A stretch of DNA of 64,000 nucleotides from Hydrogenophaga sp. RAC07 (GTDB lineage: Bacteria; Pseudomonadota; Gammaproteobacteria; Burkholderiales; Burkholderiaceae_C). Within the stretch, counting starts at the first letter, position 1, and each line of letters starts with the position of its first letter. A program made the position numbers and the translations under genes. Where the stretch lies: NCBI RefSeq assembly GCF_001713375.1, contig NZ_CP016449.1, positions 3,100,001 to 3,164,000 of the forward strand. The letters are read 5' to 3'. Positions 30,854 to 38,827 of the stretch are shown here, one piece after another. A model generated the notes under the pieces. It had not been told where the DNA came from, searched no databases, and worked only from the letters and a program-made list of their open reading frames with translations.

Positions 30854-31434
30854 GGCGTGTTGGGGCGGGCAAACCAGTTGAGTTCAAGACATTCTCTCAA
30901 CCGCAGCCGGGCCCGGTGCAGTTGAACGTACAGATTGGTCGGAGTCAGCGACAGTTCCTTACAGATGTCCTCGCTGGAGAGCTCCAGCCACTCGCGCATC
31001 AGGAACAGACGCCCCTGCACCGGGGGCAGCTTGTCGGTGCAGGCTTCCAGCACCTCGAAAAACTGCCGGCTGCTCAGGTCCTGCTCCGGGTTGCCCCACT
31101 CGGCGGGTTTCTCGGCGTAATGTCCATCGGCCTTGAAAGCCATGTGCTCCAGCGGATCGGCGCCCTCGTCGTCACTGTCGCTGGACAGGCACACCTCGCG
31201 GCTGTTCTGCCGCATCGCGTCGATGATCTTGTGCTTGAGGATCCCGACCAGCCAGGTCTTGAGCTGGGAACGCTGCTCGAAGCCTTGCGGTCGCGCAATG
31301 GCGGCCAGCATGGTTTCGGACACCGCGTCCTCGGCCCAGGCGTCGTTGCGCAGCTGCAGGCGCGCGAATTTGAGCAAATACACACGCAGATCGGCGACTT
31401 GTTGCTCGAACGACGGGGAGTTGGGCTGCGGCAT
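30850..31434 (-). CDS. ECF sigma factor
   Basis: The 194-residue product has sigma region 2 (FARLQLRNDAWAEDAVSETMLAA with AEDAVSETM as the core-binding signature) and region 4 (SSEDICKELSLTPTNLYVQLHRARLRLRECL) joined by an unusually long acidic linker. The start at MPQPNS is chosen because the next upstream ATG lies over the promoter of the divergent gene. It is divergent from the redoxin and bufferin genes, which carry matching promoter motifs, so it is the likely regulator of both. Confidence 0.9.
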   Translation of the reverse strand: MPQPNSPSFEQQVADLRVYLLKFARLQLRNDAWAEDAVSETMLAAIARPQGFEQRSQLKTWLVGILKHKIIDAMRQNSREVCLSSDSDDEGADPLEHMAFKADGHYAEKPAEWGNPEQDLSSRQFFEVLEACTDKLPPVQGRLFLMREWLELSSEDICKELSLTPTNLYVQLHRARLRLRECLELNWFARPNTP

Positions 31435-31445
31435 GGGGGCTGAGT

Positions 31446-31471
31446 GTAATGAAACGGCGGACATGCCGACT
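31446..31471 (+). promoter_or_regulatory. Candidate ECF promoter of the redoxin gene
   Basis: GTAAT at 31446-31450 and GACT at 31468-31471 are separated by 17 bases. The same GTAA(T/G)-N17-GAC(T/C) layout occurs before bufA. GTAA-type -35 elements are known for ECF factors that drive bufferin-like operons in Caulobacter. The transcript start would be about 15 bases before the redoxin ATG. Confidence 0.5.
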
Positions 31472-31493
31472 GAAGACCACCCAGGAGGTTTCC

Positions 31494-32012
31494 ATGTCAC
31501 TGTTACCTGCACATTTCAACGCACGCCTCATCGCCCTGACCATCGCCACCGCCCTCTTTGCGCCAGCCACGCTGGCGCAAACGATCACCAGCACACCCCA
31601 GCAATTGCGCGGCAACACGCTCGAGGGCAAGTCCTTCGACCTGCAATCCTTGCGCGGCAGGGTGGTCATGGTGGTCTTCTGGTCCACCGACTGTGCTGTC
31701 TGCCGCGACAAGATGCCCGAGCTGCGCGCCAACGTCAAAGGTTGGGCGGGCCAACCCTTCGAGCTGGTCAGCGTGAGCACCGACCGCTTGCGAAGCAACG
31801 CAGTGAGTTACCAGCAACTGGTCAACGCCACCGTGCCGGCCAACCAGCGCTTCACCACGCTCTGGACCGGTGAGCCGCAGTACCGCGACAGCTTCGGCCC
31901 CACCGGCCAGTTGCCCGCGGCCTTTTTGCTCGACAAGAGCGGGCAGCTCGTGGAGCAGTACCACGGCCGCATTCCGCCCGAGGCCTGGGACCGCATCGCC
32001 GACCTGCTTTGA
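31494..32012 (+). CDS. Periplasmic TlpA-like thioredoxin-fold protein
   Basis: The 172-residue product has a signal peptide ([15 protein letters not shown], about residues 12-29) and a thioredoxin/AhpC-TSA fold with the redox pair in STDCAVC (C-A-V-C, about residues 64-67) preceded by VVMVVFW. A strong AGGAGG ribosome site precedes the ATG. It is divergent from the ECF gene and 129 bases before bufA. It may keep the cysteines of the bufferin or of copper-handling proteins reduced or help form them. Confidence 0.85.
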   Translation: MSLLPAHFNARLIALTIATALFAPATLAQTITSTPQQLRGNTLEGKSFDLQSLRGRVVMVVFWSTDCAVCRDKMPELRANVKGWAGQPFELVSVSTDRLRSNAVSYQQLVNATVPANQRFTTLWTGEPQYRDSFGPTGQLPAAFLLDKSGQLVEQYHGRIPPEAWDRIADLL

Positions 32013-32031
32013 AGAAATTTTTCTGGGCGGC

Positions 32032-32057
32032 GTAAGAAAGCCCTTCACCGGCAGACC
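32032..32057 (+). promoter_or_regulatory. Candidate ECF promoter of the bufferin operon
   Basis: GTAAG at 32032-32036 and GACC at 32054-32057 again have a 17-base spacer, matching the motif at 31446-31471. The predicted start of transcription lies about 75 bases before the bufA ATG, leaving a leader with no obvious structure. Confidence 0.5.
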
Positions 32058-32140
32058 AATCCCCAACCCGCTGGTGGTGTGCCTCGACAGCCGAACCAGT
32101 GGGTTGTTCTTCAACTCTTCCATCCTTTCAGGAGCCTCCC

Positions 32141-32422
32141 ATGAACCAACGCACCATGATTGCCGCCGCCGCCACTTCCCTGATGTCGCTGGCCCTGCTC
32201 TCGTCACCTGCCTTTGCGCAGAACGCCGCCAAGGAGAAGTGCTTCGGCATCGCCAAGGCCGGTCAGAACGACTGCGCCAACATCGCCGGCACCCACTCGT
32301 GCGCAGGCCAGTCCAAGGTCGACAACGACAAAGGCGAATGGAAGTACGTGCCCGCCGGCACCTGCCAACAGATGGGTGGCATTGGTCTGGACAAGGCCAA
32401 GATGGACATGAAGAAGTCCTGA
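32141..32422 (+). CDS. bufA: Bufferin precursor BufA (DUF2282)
   Basis: The 93-residue precursor has a signal peptide ([12 protein letters not shown], cleavage near residue 26) and the DUF2282 core with four cysteines: [24 protein letters not shown] and GTCQQ. Bufferins are periplasmic RiPP metallophores whose core cysteines are modified by the BufB-BufC pair and which bind copper to protect the cell. The ATG has a clear GGAG site. The gene order with DUF692, DUF2063 and DoxX genes supports the call. Confidence 0.85.
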   Translation: MNQRTMIAAAATSLMSLALLSSPAFAQNAAKEKCFGIAKAGQNDCANIAGTHSCAGQSKVDNDKGEWKYVPAGTCQQMGGIGLDKAKMDMKKS

Positions 32423-32448
32423 TCTCCCCACCTCTCTCAAGGCCAACC

Positions 32449-33354
32449 ATGACCGCCGCCGACCCCTTCCTGCAGACCCACAAGGTCGCACCCGTGGGCA
32501 TCGGCTGGCGGCACCCCCATCACGCCGAGCTGCTGCAGCGGCAGCCGGCCCTGGATTTCATCGAAGTCCACTCCGAGAACTTCTTTGCGCCCGGCGGCGC
32601 CGCCCGTGCGGTGCTGCGCCAGGGGCGTGAGCACTATCCCGTGAGCCTGCACGGCGTGGGCCTGTCGCTGGGCTCGGCCACCGGCATCGACGAGGCACAC
32701 CTTGATCGGCTTGCGGCCCTGGTGGCCGAGATCGAGCCGGTGCGCGTGAGCGACCACGCCTGCTTTGCGCGCGGCAGCCTGTCCTCCCGACCCGGGCACG
32801 CGGTGCACGCCTCCGACCTCCTGCCCACCCCCTTCACCCGCGAGGCGCTGGACGCGATGTGCGCCAACGTGCAGCGCGTGCAAGACCACCTGCAGCGCCC
32901 GATCGCGGTGGAAAACCTGTCGGCCTACCTGCGCTGGCAAGCGAACGAAATGGGCGAGCCCGAGTTCCTCAACCAGCTGGCCCGGCGCACCGGCTGCCAT
33001 CTGCTGGTGGATGTGAACAACATCTATGTGAACGGCCTCAACGACCGGCTTCAGGGCTCGTTGCGAGAGCCTTTGGCCGCTTGCCGCGACTGGCTCGAAG
33101 CCCTCGAGCCAGACGCTGTGGCCGAGCTGCACCTGGCCGGCCACGTGGACTGTGGCGACATCGTGATCGACGATCACGGCAGCCGCGTGGTGCCCGCGGT
33201 GTGGTCGCTGTACCGCCACGCGCTGGAGCGCTTTGGCGCCGTGCCCACGCTGATCGAGTGGGACACCGATGTGCCCGACCTGCAGGTGCTGCTCGACGAG
33301 GCGGCCACGGCTCGCGAACACACCAGCCGCGCGCTGGACACGGTGGCCGCATGA
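32449..33354 (+). CDS. bufB: DUF692 bufferin-maturation enzyme BufB
   Basis: The 301-residue product is a DUF692 (MbnB-like) TIM-barrel enzyme that uses a multinuclear iron centre. Metal-ligand type segments can be seen: [59 protein letters not shown] and LIEWDTDVP. With BufC it should convert cysteines of the bufferin core to modified residues. It overlaps bufC by four bases (ATGA). Confidence 0.9.
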   Translation: MTAADPFLQTHKVAPVGIGWRHPHHAELLQRQPALDFIEVHSENFFAPGGAARAVLRQGREHYPVSLHGVGLSLGSATGIDEAHLDRLAALVAEIEPVRVSDHACFARGSLSSRPGHAVHASDLLPTPFTREALDAMCANVQRVQDHLQRPIAVENLSAYLRWQANEMGEPEFLNQLARRTGCHLLVDVNNIYVNGLNDRLQGSLREPLAACRDWLEALEPDAVAELHLAGHVDCGDIVIDDHGSRVVPAVWSLYRHALERFGAVPTLIEWDTDVPDLQVLLDEAATAREHTSRALDTVAA

Positions 33355-34178
33355 ACACCCTGATGCTTCAACAGCAGAGCCTGCTCGACGCGCTGTTCGC
33401 GCGGCCCGGGAGCCCACGGGCCACCGGCGCCCCGCACCACCTGCACACGCGACTTGAAACGCACGCGTCTCGCGGCTTCATGGCCTACCAGGCCAACGGC
33501 CACGCGCTCGCCGAACGCAGCTTGATGGCCGCCTACCCGGTGATCGCGCAACTGATCGGGCGCGACAACTTCAACGCCCTGGCGCGCGACCTCTGGCACA
33601 GCGAACCTCCGCGCTGCGGCGATCTGGCGCAGTGGGGTGATGCCCTGCCCGTCTTTCTCGCCAACAGCGAACAGCTTGCGGAGGTGCCCTACCTGCCCGA
33701 CGTGGCGCAGGTGGAGTGGGCGCTGCACCGCGCTGCGGGCGCGCCCGATGCAGAGCCCGACATGGCCAGCTTCGCGCGCCTGTCCAGCGAAGACCCGGAA
33801 TCCCTCACGCTGCGCCTTGCACCCGGCACGGCCCTCATCCCCAGCGCCTGGCCGGTGGTCAGCCTGGTCACCGCGCACACCACCGGTGAGCCCACCCTGG
33901 CCGAGGCGGGCCAGCGCGTGCGCGACCGCGTGGGCGAGACCGCCGTGGTCTGGCGCCAGGGATGGCGTCCGTGTGTGGCGGCCTGTCCCGCCAACGCGCT
34001 CGGCCTGCTGCCGGCGCTGCTGCGCGGCGCGGCCCTGACCGACGCGCTGGGCCAGGTCCCGGCCGACTTCGACTTCTCCGACTGGCTCACCCAGGCCGTG
34101 CACAGCGGCCTGGTGCTCGGCGTGGCCAACACATCACCCCAAACCCTGAACACCCCACACACGGAGGACAACCCATGA
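33351..34178 (+). CDS. bufC: DUF2063 bufferin partner protein BufC
   Basis: The 275-residue product is a DUF2063 (MbnC-like) protein: an N-terminal helical domain with Y-x-x-N and [10 protein letters not shown] elements (about residues 40-70) followed by a small C-terminal beta domain. It binds BufB and presents the precursor peptide. It overlaps both neighbours in ATGA, so B, C and D are translated together. Confidence 0.85.
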   Translation: MNTLMLQQQSLLDALFARPGSPRATGAPHHLHTRLETHASRGFMAYQANGHALAERSLMAAYPVIAQLIGRDNFNALARDLWHSEPPRCGDLAQWGDALPVFLANSEQLAEVPYLPDVAQVEWALHRAAGAPDAEPDMASFARLSSEDPESLTLRLAPGTALIPSAWPVVSLVTAHTTGEPTLAEAGQRVRDRVGETAVVWRQGWRPCVAACPANALGLLPALLRGAALTDALGQVPADFDFSDWLTQAVHSGLVLGVANTSPQTLNTPHTEDNP

Positions 34179-34663
34179 GCACACCCACCCTGCTGCAGCG
34201 CGGCCACGAACTCTGGTCTCTCGTCACACAGGCGCTCAACGCGGCGCAACCGCTGGCCGCGCTCGCGGCGCGCGTCTACCTGGCCCAGGTGTTTTTCCTC
34301 TCGGGCCTGACCAAGATCCGCGACTGGGAGACGACCCTGCTGCTGTTCACCGAGGAATACAAGGTGCCGCTGCTGTCACCGCAGCTCGCGGCCATCTCGG
34401 GCACGGCGGGTGAACTGGTCTTGCCGGTGCTCTTGCTGCTCGGCCTGGCGGGGCGCTTTTCGGCGCTCGGGCTGTCGGTGGTGAATGTGGTGGCGGTGGT
34501 CAGCCTGGCCGAGATCGCACCCGCCGCGCTGCAGCAACACATCACCTGGGGTGTGCTGCTGGCGGCGCTGGCGATCTACGGTGTCGGCAAATGGTCGGTG
34601 GACGGCCTGTGGATCCAGCCTCGCCTCAACCGCACGGCGGCAACGGGCATGGCCTTGAACTAA
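34175..34663 (+). CDS. bufD: DoxX-family membrane protein BufD
   Basis: The 162-residue product has four hydrophobic spans and the DoxX features R-x-Y-L-A-Q-V-F-F-L-S-G near residue 35 and GLAGRFSALGL. DoxX-family proteins often close bufferin operons and are thought to take part in membrane electron transfer. A GGAG site and ATGA overlap with bufC support the start. Confidence 0.8.
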   Translation: MSTPTLLQRGHELWSLVTQALNAAQPLAALAARVYLAQVFFLSGLTKIRDWETTLLLFTEEYKVPLLSPQLAAISGTAGELVLPVLLLLGLAGRFSALGLSVVNVVAVVSLAEIAPAALQQHITWGVLLAALAIYGVGKWSVDGLWIQPRLNRTAATGMALN

Positions 34664-34711
34664 GCTCCTCCCGGTCCATCGAAAACCATCGAATCCCACG
34701 GAGACAACACC

Positions 34712-35923
34712 TTGCCCCAGCACCCCACCGCCCACCTGTCACGCCGCCAACTGCTGCTCGCCGCCGGCGCAGCGTCTCTGTCGCCCGCTTGGGCCCAGTC
34801 GACCTGGCCTGCCATCGAACAGGCCGCGCGCGGCCAGACCGTGTTCTGGAACGCCTGGGCCGGCAGCGAACAGACCAACGCCTACCTGCAGTGGGTGGCG
34901 CAGCAGGTGCAAACTTCTCATGGTGTGAAGCTGCAGCACGTGAAGATCACCGACACGGCCGACGTGGTCAAACGCGTGCGCGCCGAAAAGGCCGCAGGCC
35001 GAACGGCGAGCGAGGGCACGGTGGACCTGGTGTGGATCAACGGCGAGAACTTCGCCGCCATGAAACGCGAAGGCCTGCTGTTCGGCCCGTGGGCCGAAAC
35101 CCTGCCCCACTTCAAGCTGGTCGACGTGGCCGGCAAGCCCACCACACTCAACGACTTCTCCGTGCCCACCGACGGCATGGAGTCGCCCTGGGGCATGGCG
35201 CAGTTCACCTTGTTCGCCGACAGCAAGCGCCTGCCGCAGCAGCCGCAGAGCATGCAGGCCCTGCTGACGCTGGCGCGCGCCCAGCCCGGGCGCATCACCC
35301 ACCCACGCCTGCCCGACTTTCACGGCACCACCTTCATCAAGCAGGCGCTGGTGGAGTTCGCGCCCGATGCCAAGGCGCTGGCACAGCCCGTGACCGACGC
35401 CGCCTTCGCCACGCAGACCGCCGCACTCTGGCCATTTCTTGACGCGCTGCGCCCGCACCTGTGGCGCGCGGGCAAACAGTTTCCGCAGAACGCGGCCGCC
35501 GTGCGCCAGATGATGGCCGACGGTGAACTGCTGCTGGCCATCACGTTCAACCCCAACGAAGCCGCCAACGAGATCGCCGCAAAACGCCTGCCCACCTCGG
35601 TGGTGAGCTGGCAGTTCGAGAAGGGCACGATCGGCAACACGCACTTCGTGGCCATTCCGTACAACGCGCGCGCCAAAGCCGGCGCACAGGTGGTGGCCAA
35701 CTTCCTGCTCTCACCCGCCGCCCAGGCGCGCAAGGCCGACATCGCGCACTGGGGCGACCCGACCGTGCTCGACGTGGCCCGCCTCCCGGCCGCCGACCGT
35801 GCACTGTTCCAGACCGGCAACCAGCCCGGCCTGGTGGCCAAGGGCGCGCCCACGCTGCCCGAACCCCACGCCTCGTGGGTCGATCCGCTGGAGAAGGAGT
35901 GGGCGCGCCGCTACGGCGTGTGA
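34712..35923 (+). CDS. ynjB: ABC importer substrate-binding protein, YnjB type
   Basis: The 403-residue product starts at TTG, with GGAG eight bases upstream and no ATG before the signal. The N-terminus has a twin-arginine type signal (SRRQLLLAAGAASL). The rest is a periplasmic binding fold with FWNAWAGSE near the mature start and DLVWINGENF further on, resembling the thiamine/iron-type binding proteins and YnjB. Substrate is unknown. It is coupled to the permease by TGATG. Confidence 0.8.
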   Translation: MPQHPTAHLSRRQLLLAAGAASLSPAWAQSTWPAIEQAARGQTVFWNAWAGSEQTNAYLQWVAQQVQTSHGVKLQHVKITDTADVVKRVRAEKAAGRTASEGTVDLVWINGENFAAMKREGLLFGPWAETLPHFKLVDVAGKPTTLNDFSVPTDGMESPWGMAQFTLFADSKRLPQQPQSMQALLTLARAQPGRITHPRLPDFHGTTFIKQALVEFAPDAKALAQPVTDAAFATQTAALWPFLDALRPHLWRAGKQFPQNAAAVRQMMADGELLLAITFNPNEAANEIAAKRLPTSVVSWQFEKGTIGNTHFVAIPYNARAKAGAQVVANFLLSPAAQARKADIAHWGDPTVLDVARLPAADRALFQTGNQPGLVAKGAPTLPEPHASWVDPLEKEWARRYGV

Positions 35924-37572
35924 TGCGCTTGTTGTCCCACGCCTCGTTTCGGCGCCTGGGTGCAGGCGCCCTGCTGGCGCTGGCCGCCGTGCCGTTGCTG
36001 TGGACCGCGCTCGAAGCGCTCAGGACCGGCAGCCACTCCGCGGCCTGGCGCTCACTCGCGCAAGACCCGGCGCTGGTCCACGCCGCGCTGCTCACCCTGT
36101 GGACCGGCCTGGCCTCCACGCTGCTGGCCTGGTGGGGCGCGGCCGCGCTGCTGGCGCGCGGCTTCGTGCGCCAGCGCCTGGCACGCCTGCTGCGCGGCCT
36201 GCCGGTGATGCTGGCCACACCCCACGCCGCGCTGGCCATCGGCTTCCTGTTTCTGCTCGCGCCCAGCGGCTGGCTGCTGCGCGCGCTGTCGCCCTGGCTC
36301 ACCGGGTTTGACAGCCCGCCGCCCTGGCCCACCACACAAGACCCCTGGGGCCTGGGCCTGATCGCAGCCCTCGTGATCAAGGAGATCCCGTTCCTGCTCT
36401 GGACCGCCGCCACCCAGCTGCAGCGCGACGACGTGCGCCAGCGCTGGCGCGCCGAACATGCCCTCGCTCAAACCCTGGGCTACGCGCCGCGCCGCGCTTT
36501 CTGGCTGGTGCTGTGGCCGCAGCTCGCCACCCGCCTGCGCTGGCCGCTGCTGGCGGTATTGGCTTATGGGCTCACGGTGGTGGACATGGCCCTCGTCATC
36601 GGCCCGGCCTCCCCGCCCACGCTCGCCGTGCTGGCCTGGCAGTGGCTGCAGGACGCCGACCCGGCCACCTACACCCAAGGCGCGGCCGCAGGTGTGTTGC
36701 TGGCGCTCATGGTGCTGGCCTGCAGCGCGTTCTGGCTGGGTGCGCAGCGCCTGCAACGCCAGGCGCTGGCGCATGGCCATGGCGTTCGCGGCTCGACCGC
36801 ACGCACACCGGGCACTGACATCGGCCTGTGGCTGCTGGTGGGTGTGTACGCCGCCGTGCTGCTGGCGCTCGCCGTGGGCAGCGTCAGCGGTGTGTGGGCG
36901 TTTCCCGCCGTGTGGCCGCAGTCGTTCACCAACGCTGCCTGGGCGCAGGTGATGCAGAGCAGCGGCACCGTGCTCACCACGCTGTGGCTGGCAGCGGGCA
37001 GCAGCGCGGTGGCGCTGCTGTGGAGCGTGGCCTGGCTCGAACTCGCGCCGCGCCGCTGGGACGACGCCCTGCGCCCACTGCTGTACCTGCCGCTGGTGCT
37101 GCCCGCCGTGTTGTGGGTGGTGGGCCTGTATGGCGTGGGCCTGCAGCTGCGGCTGGAAGGCCAGGCCAGCGGTCTCTTGATCGCGCACACGCTCATGGTG
37201 CTGCCCTATGTGTTGCTCGCACTCAGCCCCGCCTACCTCGGCTTCGACCCGCGCTACGCCCAGCTCAACGCGAGCCTGGGCCGCTCGGGCTGGGCGTTCT
37301 TGCTGCGCGTGAAATGGCCGCTGCTCAAACGCGCGCTGGCCTCGGCCGCCGCCGTCGGGTTTGCGGTGAGCGTGGCGCAGTACCTGCCCACGCTCTACGT
37401 GGGTGCCGGTCGTTTCGCCAGCGTGACCACCGAAGCCGTCACACTGGCGTCCGGTGGCCAGCGTTCGCTCACCAGCGCCTACGCCGGCCTGCAGCTGGCC
37501 TTGCCGATGCTGGCCTTCGCACTGGCCGCCTGGCTGGGCCGCCCCCGCCGATTCACCCACCCTGTTGCATGA
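35923..37572 (+). CDS. ynjC: ABC importer permease, two-domain YnjC type
   Basis: The 549-residue membrane protein has two homologous permease halves with about twelve spans in all. Each half has a cytoplasmic EAA-type loop, the first around AEHALAQTLGYAPRRAFW (about residues 180-197) and the second around AQLNASLGRSGWAF. Fused permeases of this kind are typical of iron, thiamine and YnjC systems. It overlaps ynjB and ynjD by a few bases. Confidence 0.85.
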   Translation: MRLLSHASFRRLGAGALLALAAVPLLWTALEALRTGSHSAAWRSLAQDPALVHAALLTLWTGLASTLLAWWGAAALLARGFVRQRLARLLRGLPVMLATPHAALAIGFLFLLAPSGWLLRALSPWLTGFDSPPPWPTTQDPWGLGLIAALVIKEIPFLLWTAATQLQRDDVRQRWRAEHALAQTLGYAPRRAFWLVLWPQLATRLRWPLLAVLAYGLTVVDMALVIGPASPPTLAVLAWQWLQDADPATYTQGAAAGVLLALMVLACSAFWLGAQRLQRQALAHGHGVRGSTARTPGTDIGLWLLVGVYAAVLLALAVGSVSGVWAFPAVWPQSFTNAAWAQVMQSSGTVLTTLWLAAGSSAVALLWSVAWLELAPRRWDDALRPLLYLPLVLPAVLWVVGLYGVGLQLRLEGQASGLLIAHTLMVLPYVLLALSPAYLGFDPRYAQLNASLGRSGWAFLLRVKWPLLKRALASAAAVGFAVSVAQYLPTLYVGAGRFASVTTEAVTLASGGQRSLTSAYAGLQLALPMLAFALAAWLGRPRRFTHPVA

Positions 37573-38219
37573 CGCTCGCCGTTCACATCCACCGCCTCGC
37601 CACCCGCGACCACACGCTGGTGCAAGACCTGCGCTTCGACGTCGCTGCGGGTCACACCCTCACGCTGATGGGGCCCAGCGGCAGCGGCAAAAGCTCGGTG
37701 CTTGCGGCCATCGCCGGCACGCTGCACAGCGTGACCGAAGGCAGCGAGGCCCTGCAGTTCGAAGGCACGGTGACGCTGGACGGGCGCGACCTCACAAAGC
37801 AGCCCACCGCGCAGCGCGGCATCGGCCTGCTGTTCCAGGACGACCTGCTGTTCGCCCACATGACGGTGGCCGAGAACCTGCTGTTCGCCGTGCCCGCCGG
37901 CCCGAAGCGCGAGCGGCTGGCGGCGGTGGCGCAAGCGCTGGACGAAGCGGGCCTGGCCGGCTTCGGCGCGCGCGACCCGGCCACGCTGTCGGGCGGTCAG
38001 CGCGCCCGTGTGGCGCTCATGCGCGCCCTGCTCGCACGCCCCAAGGCCTTGCTGCTTGACGAGCCCTTCTCCAAACTCGACGCCGCGCTGCGTGACCAGT
38101 TCCGCGCCTTCGTGTTCGAGCACCTGCGCGACAGCGGCGTGCCCGCCGTGCTGGTGACGCACGATGCGGCCGACGTGGCCGACCCGGCACTGGTGGTGGA
38201 GCTCGGCCGTGCTGGATAG
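37569..38219 (+). CDS. ynjD: ABC importer ATP-binding protein, YnjD type
   Basis: The 216-residue ATPase has Walker A GPSGSGKSS (about residues 35-43), Q loop LLFQDDLLF, signature LSGGQRARVA, Walker B LLLDEPFSKLD and the switch histidine in VTHDAAD. It energises the permease encoded just before. Start and end overlap the neighbouring genes, so it is part of a tightly coupled four-gene unit. Confidence 0.92.
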   Translation: MTLAVHIHRLATRDHTLVQDLRFDVAAGHTLTLMGPSGSGKSSVLAAIAGTLHSVTEGSEALQFEGTVTLDGRDLTKQPTAQRGIGLLFQDDLLFAHMTVAENLLFAVPAGPKRERLAAVAQALDEAGLAGFGARDPATLSGGQRARVALMRALLARPKALLLDEPFSKLDAALRDQFRAFVFEHLRDSGVPAVLVTHDAADVADPALVVELGRAG

Positions 38220-38814
38220 CGCCATTCAACGGGTCTTGAAGCCGGTGCTCACCCGCGTGGCCCACACCCTGGTGCGTGTGGGCATCGGCGCCGACGCGCT
38301 CACCTTCATCGGCTTCGCGATCGGCATGGCCGCAGCCGCGGCCATCGTGTTCCAGCACTTCATGGCCGGCCTGGTGTTGTTGCTGCTCTCGCGACTCATG
38401 GACGGCCTGGACGGCGCGGTCGCCCGACTGACCCAGCCCACCGACCGGGGCGGCTTTCTCGACATCACGCTGGACTTTCTGTTCTACGCGGCCATCCCGC
38501 TGGCGTTTGCCGTGGTCGACCCGGCGCAGAACGCGCTGCCGGCCGCCGTGCTGCTGGCCAGTTTCATGGGCACGGCCAGCAGCTTCCTGGCGTTTGCCAT
38601 CGTGGCCGCCCAGCGCGGCCTGACATCCACCGCCCTGCCCGACAAGAGTTTCTACTTTCTGGGTGGACTGACCGAAGCCACCGAGACCATCGCGGCGTTT
38701 GTCGCCATGTGCCTGTGGCCACAGTGGTTCGCGCCCATCGCCTACGGCTTTGCGGCGCTGTGCGCCATCACCACGGCGTTGCGCATCGGCTGGGGCTGGC
38801 AGCGTTTCAAGTGA
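38209..38814 (+). CDS. ynjF: CDP-alcohol phosphatidyltransferase family protein (YnjF-like)
   Basis: The 201-residue membrane protein has the family signature D-G-x2-D-G-x-x-A-R-x8-G-x3-D-x3-D (from DGLDGAVAR through GGFLDITLD) at about residues 65-88, with four to six spans. It starts at GTG 38209, inside the ynjD end, with GGAG before it. In E. coli ynjF also follows ynjBCDE. The lipid or polar head group made is unknown. Confidence 0.85.
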   Translation: MLDSAIQRVLKPVLTRVAHTLVRVGIGADALTFIGFAIGMAAAAAIVFQHFMAGLVLLLLSRLMDGLDGAVARLTQPTDRGGFLDITLDFLFYAAIPLAFAVVDPAQNALPAAVLLASFMGTASSFLAFAIVAAQRGLTSTALPDKSFYFLGGLTEATETIAAFVAMCLWPQWFAPIAYGFAALCAITTALRIGWGWQRFK

Positions 38815-38827
38815 CCGGCACCGCCAT

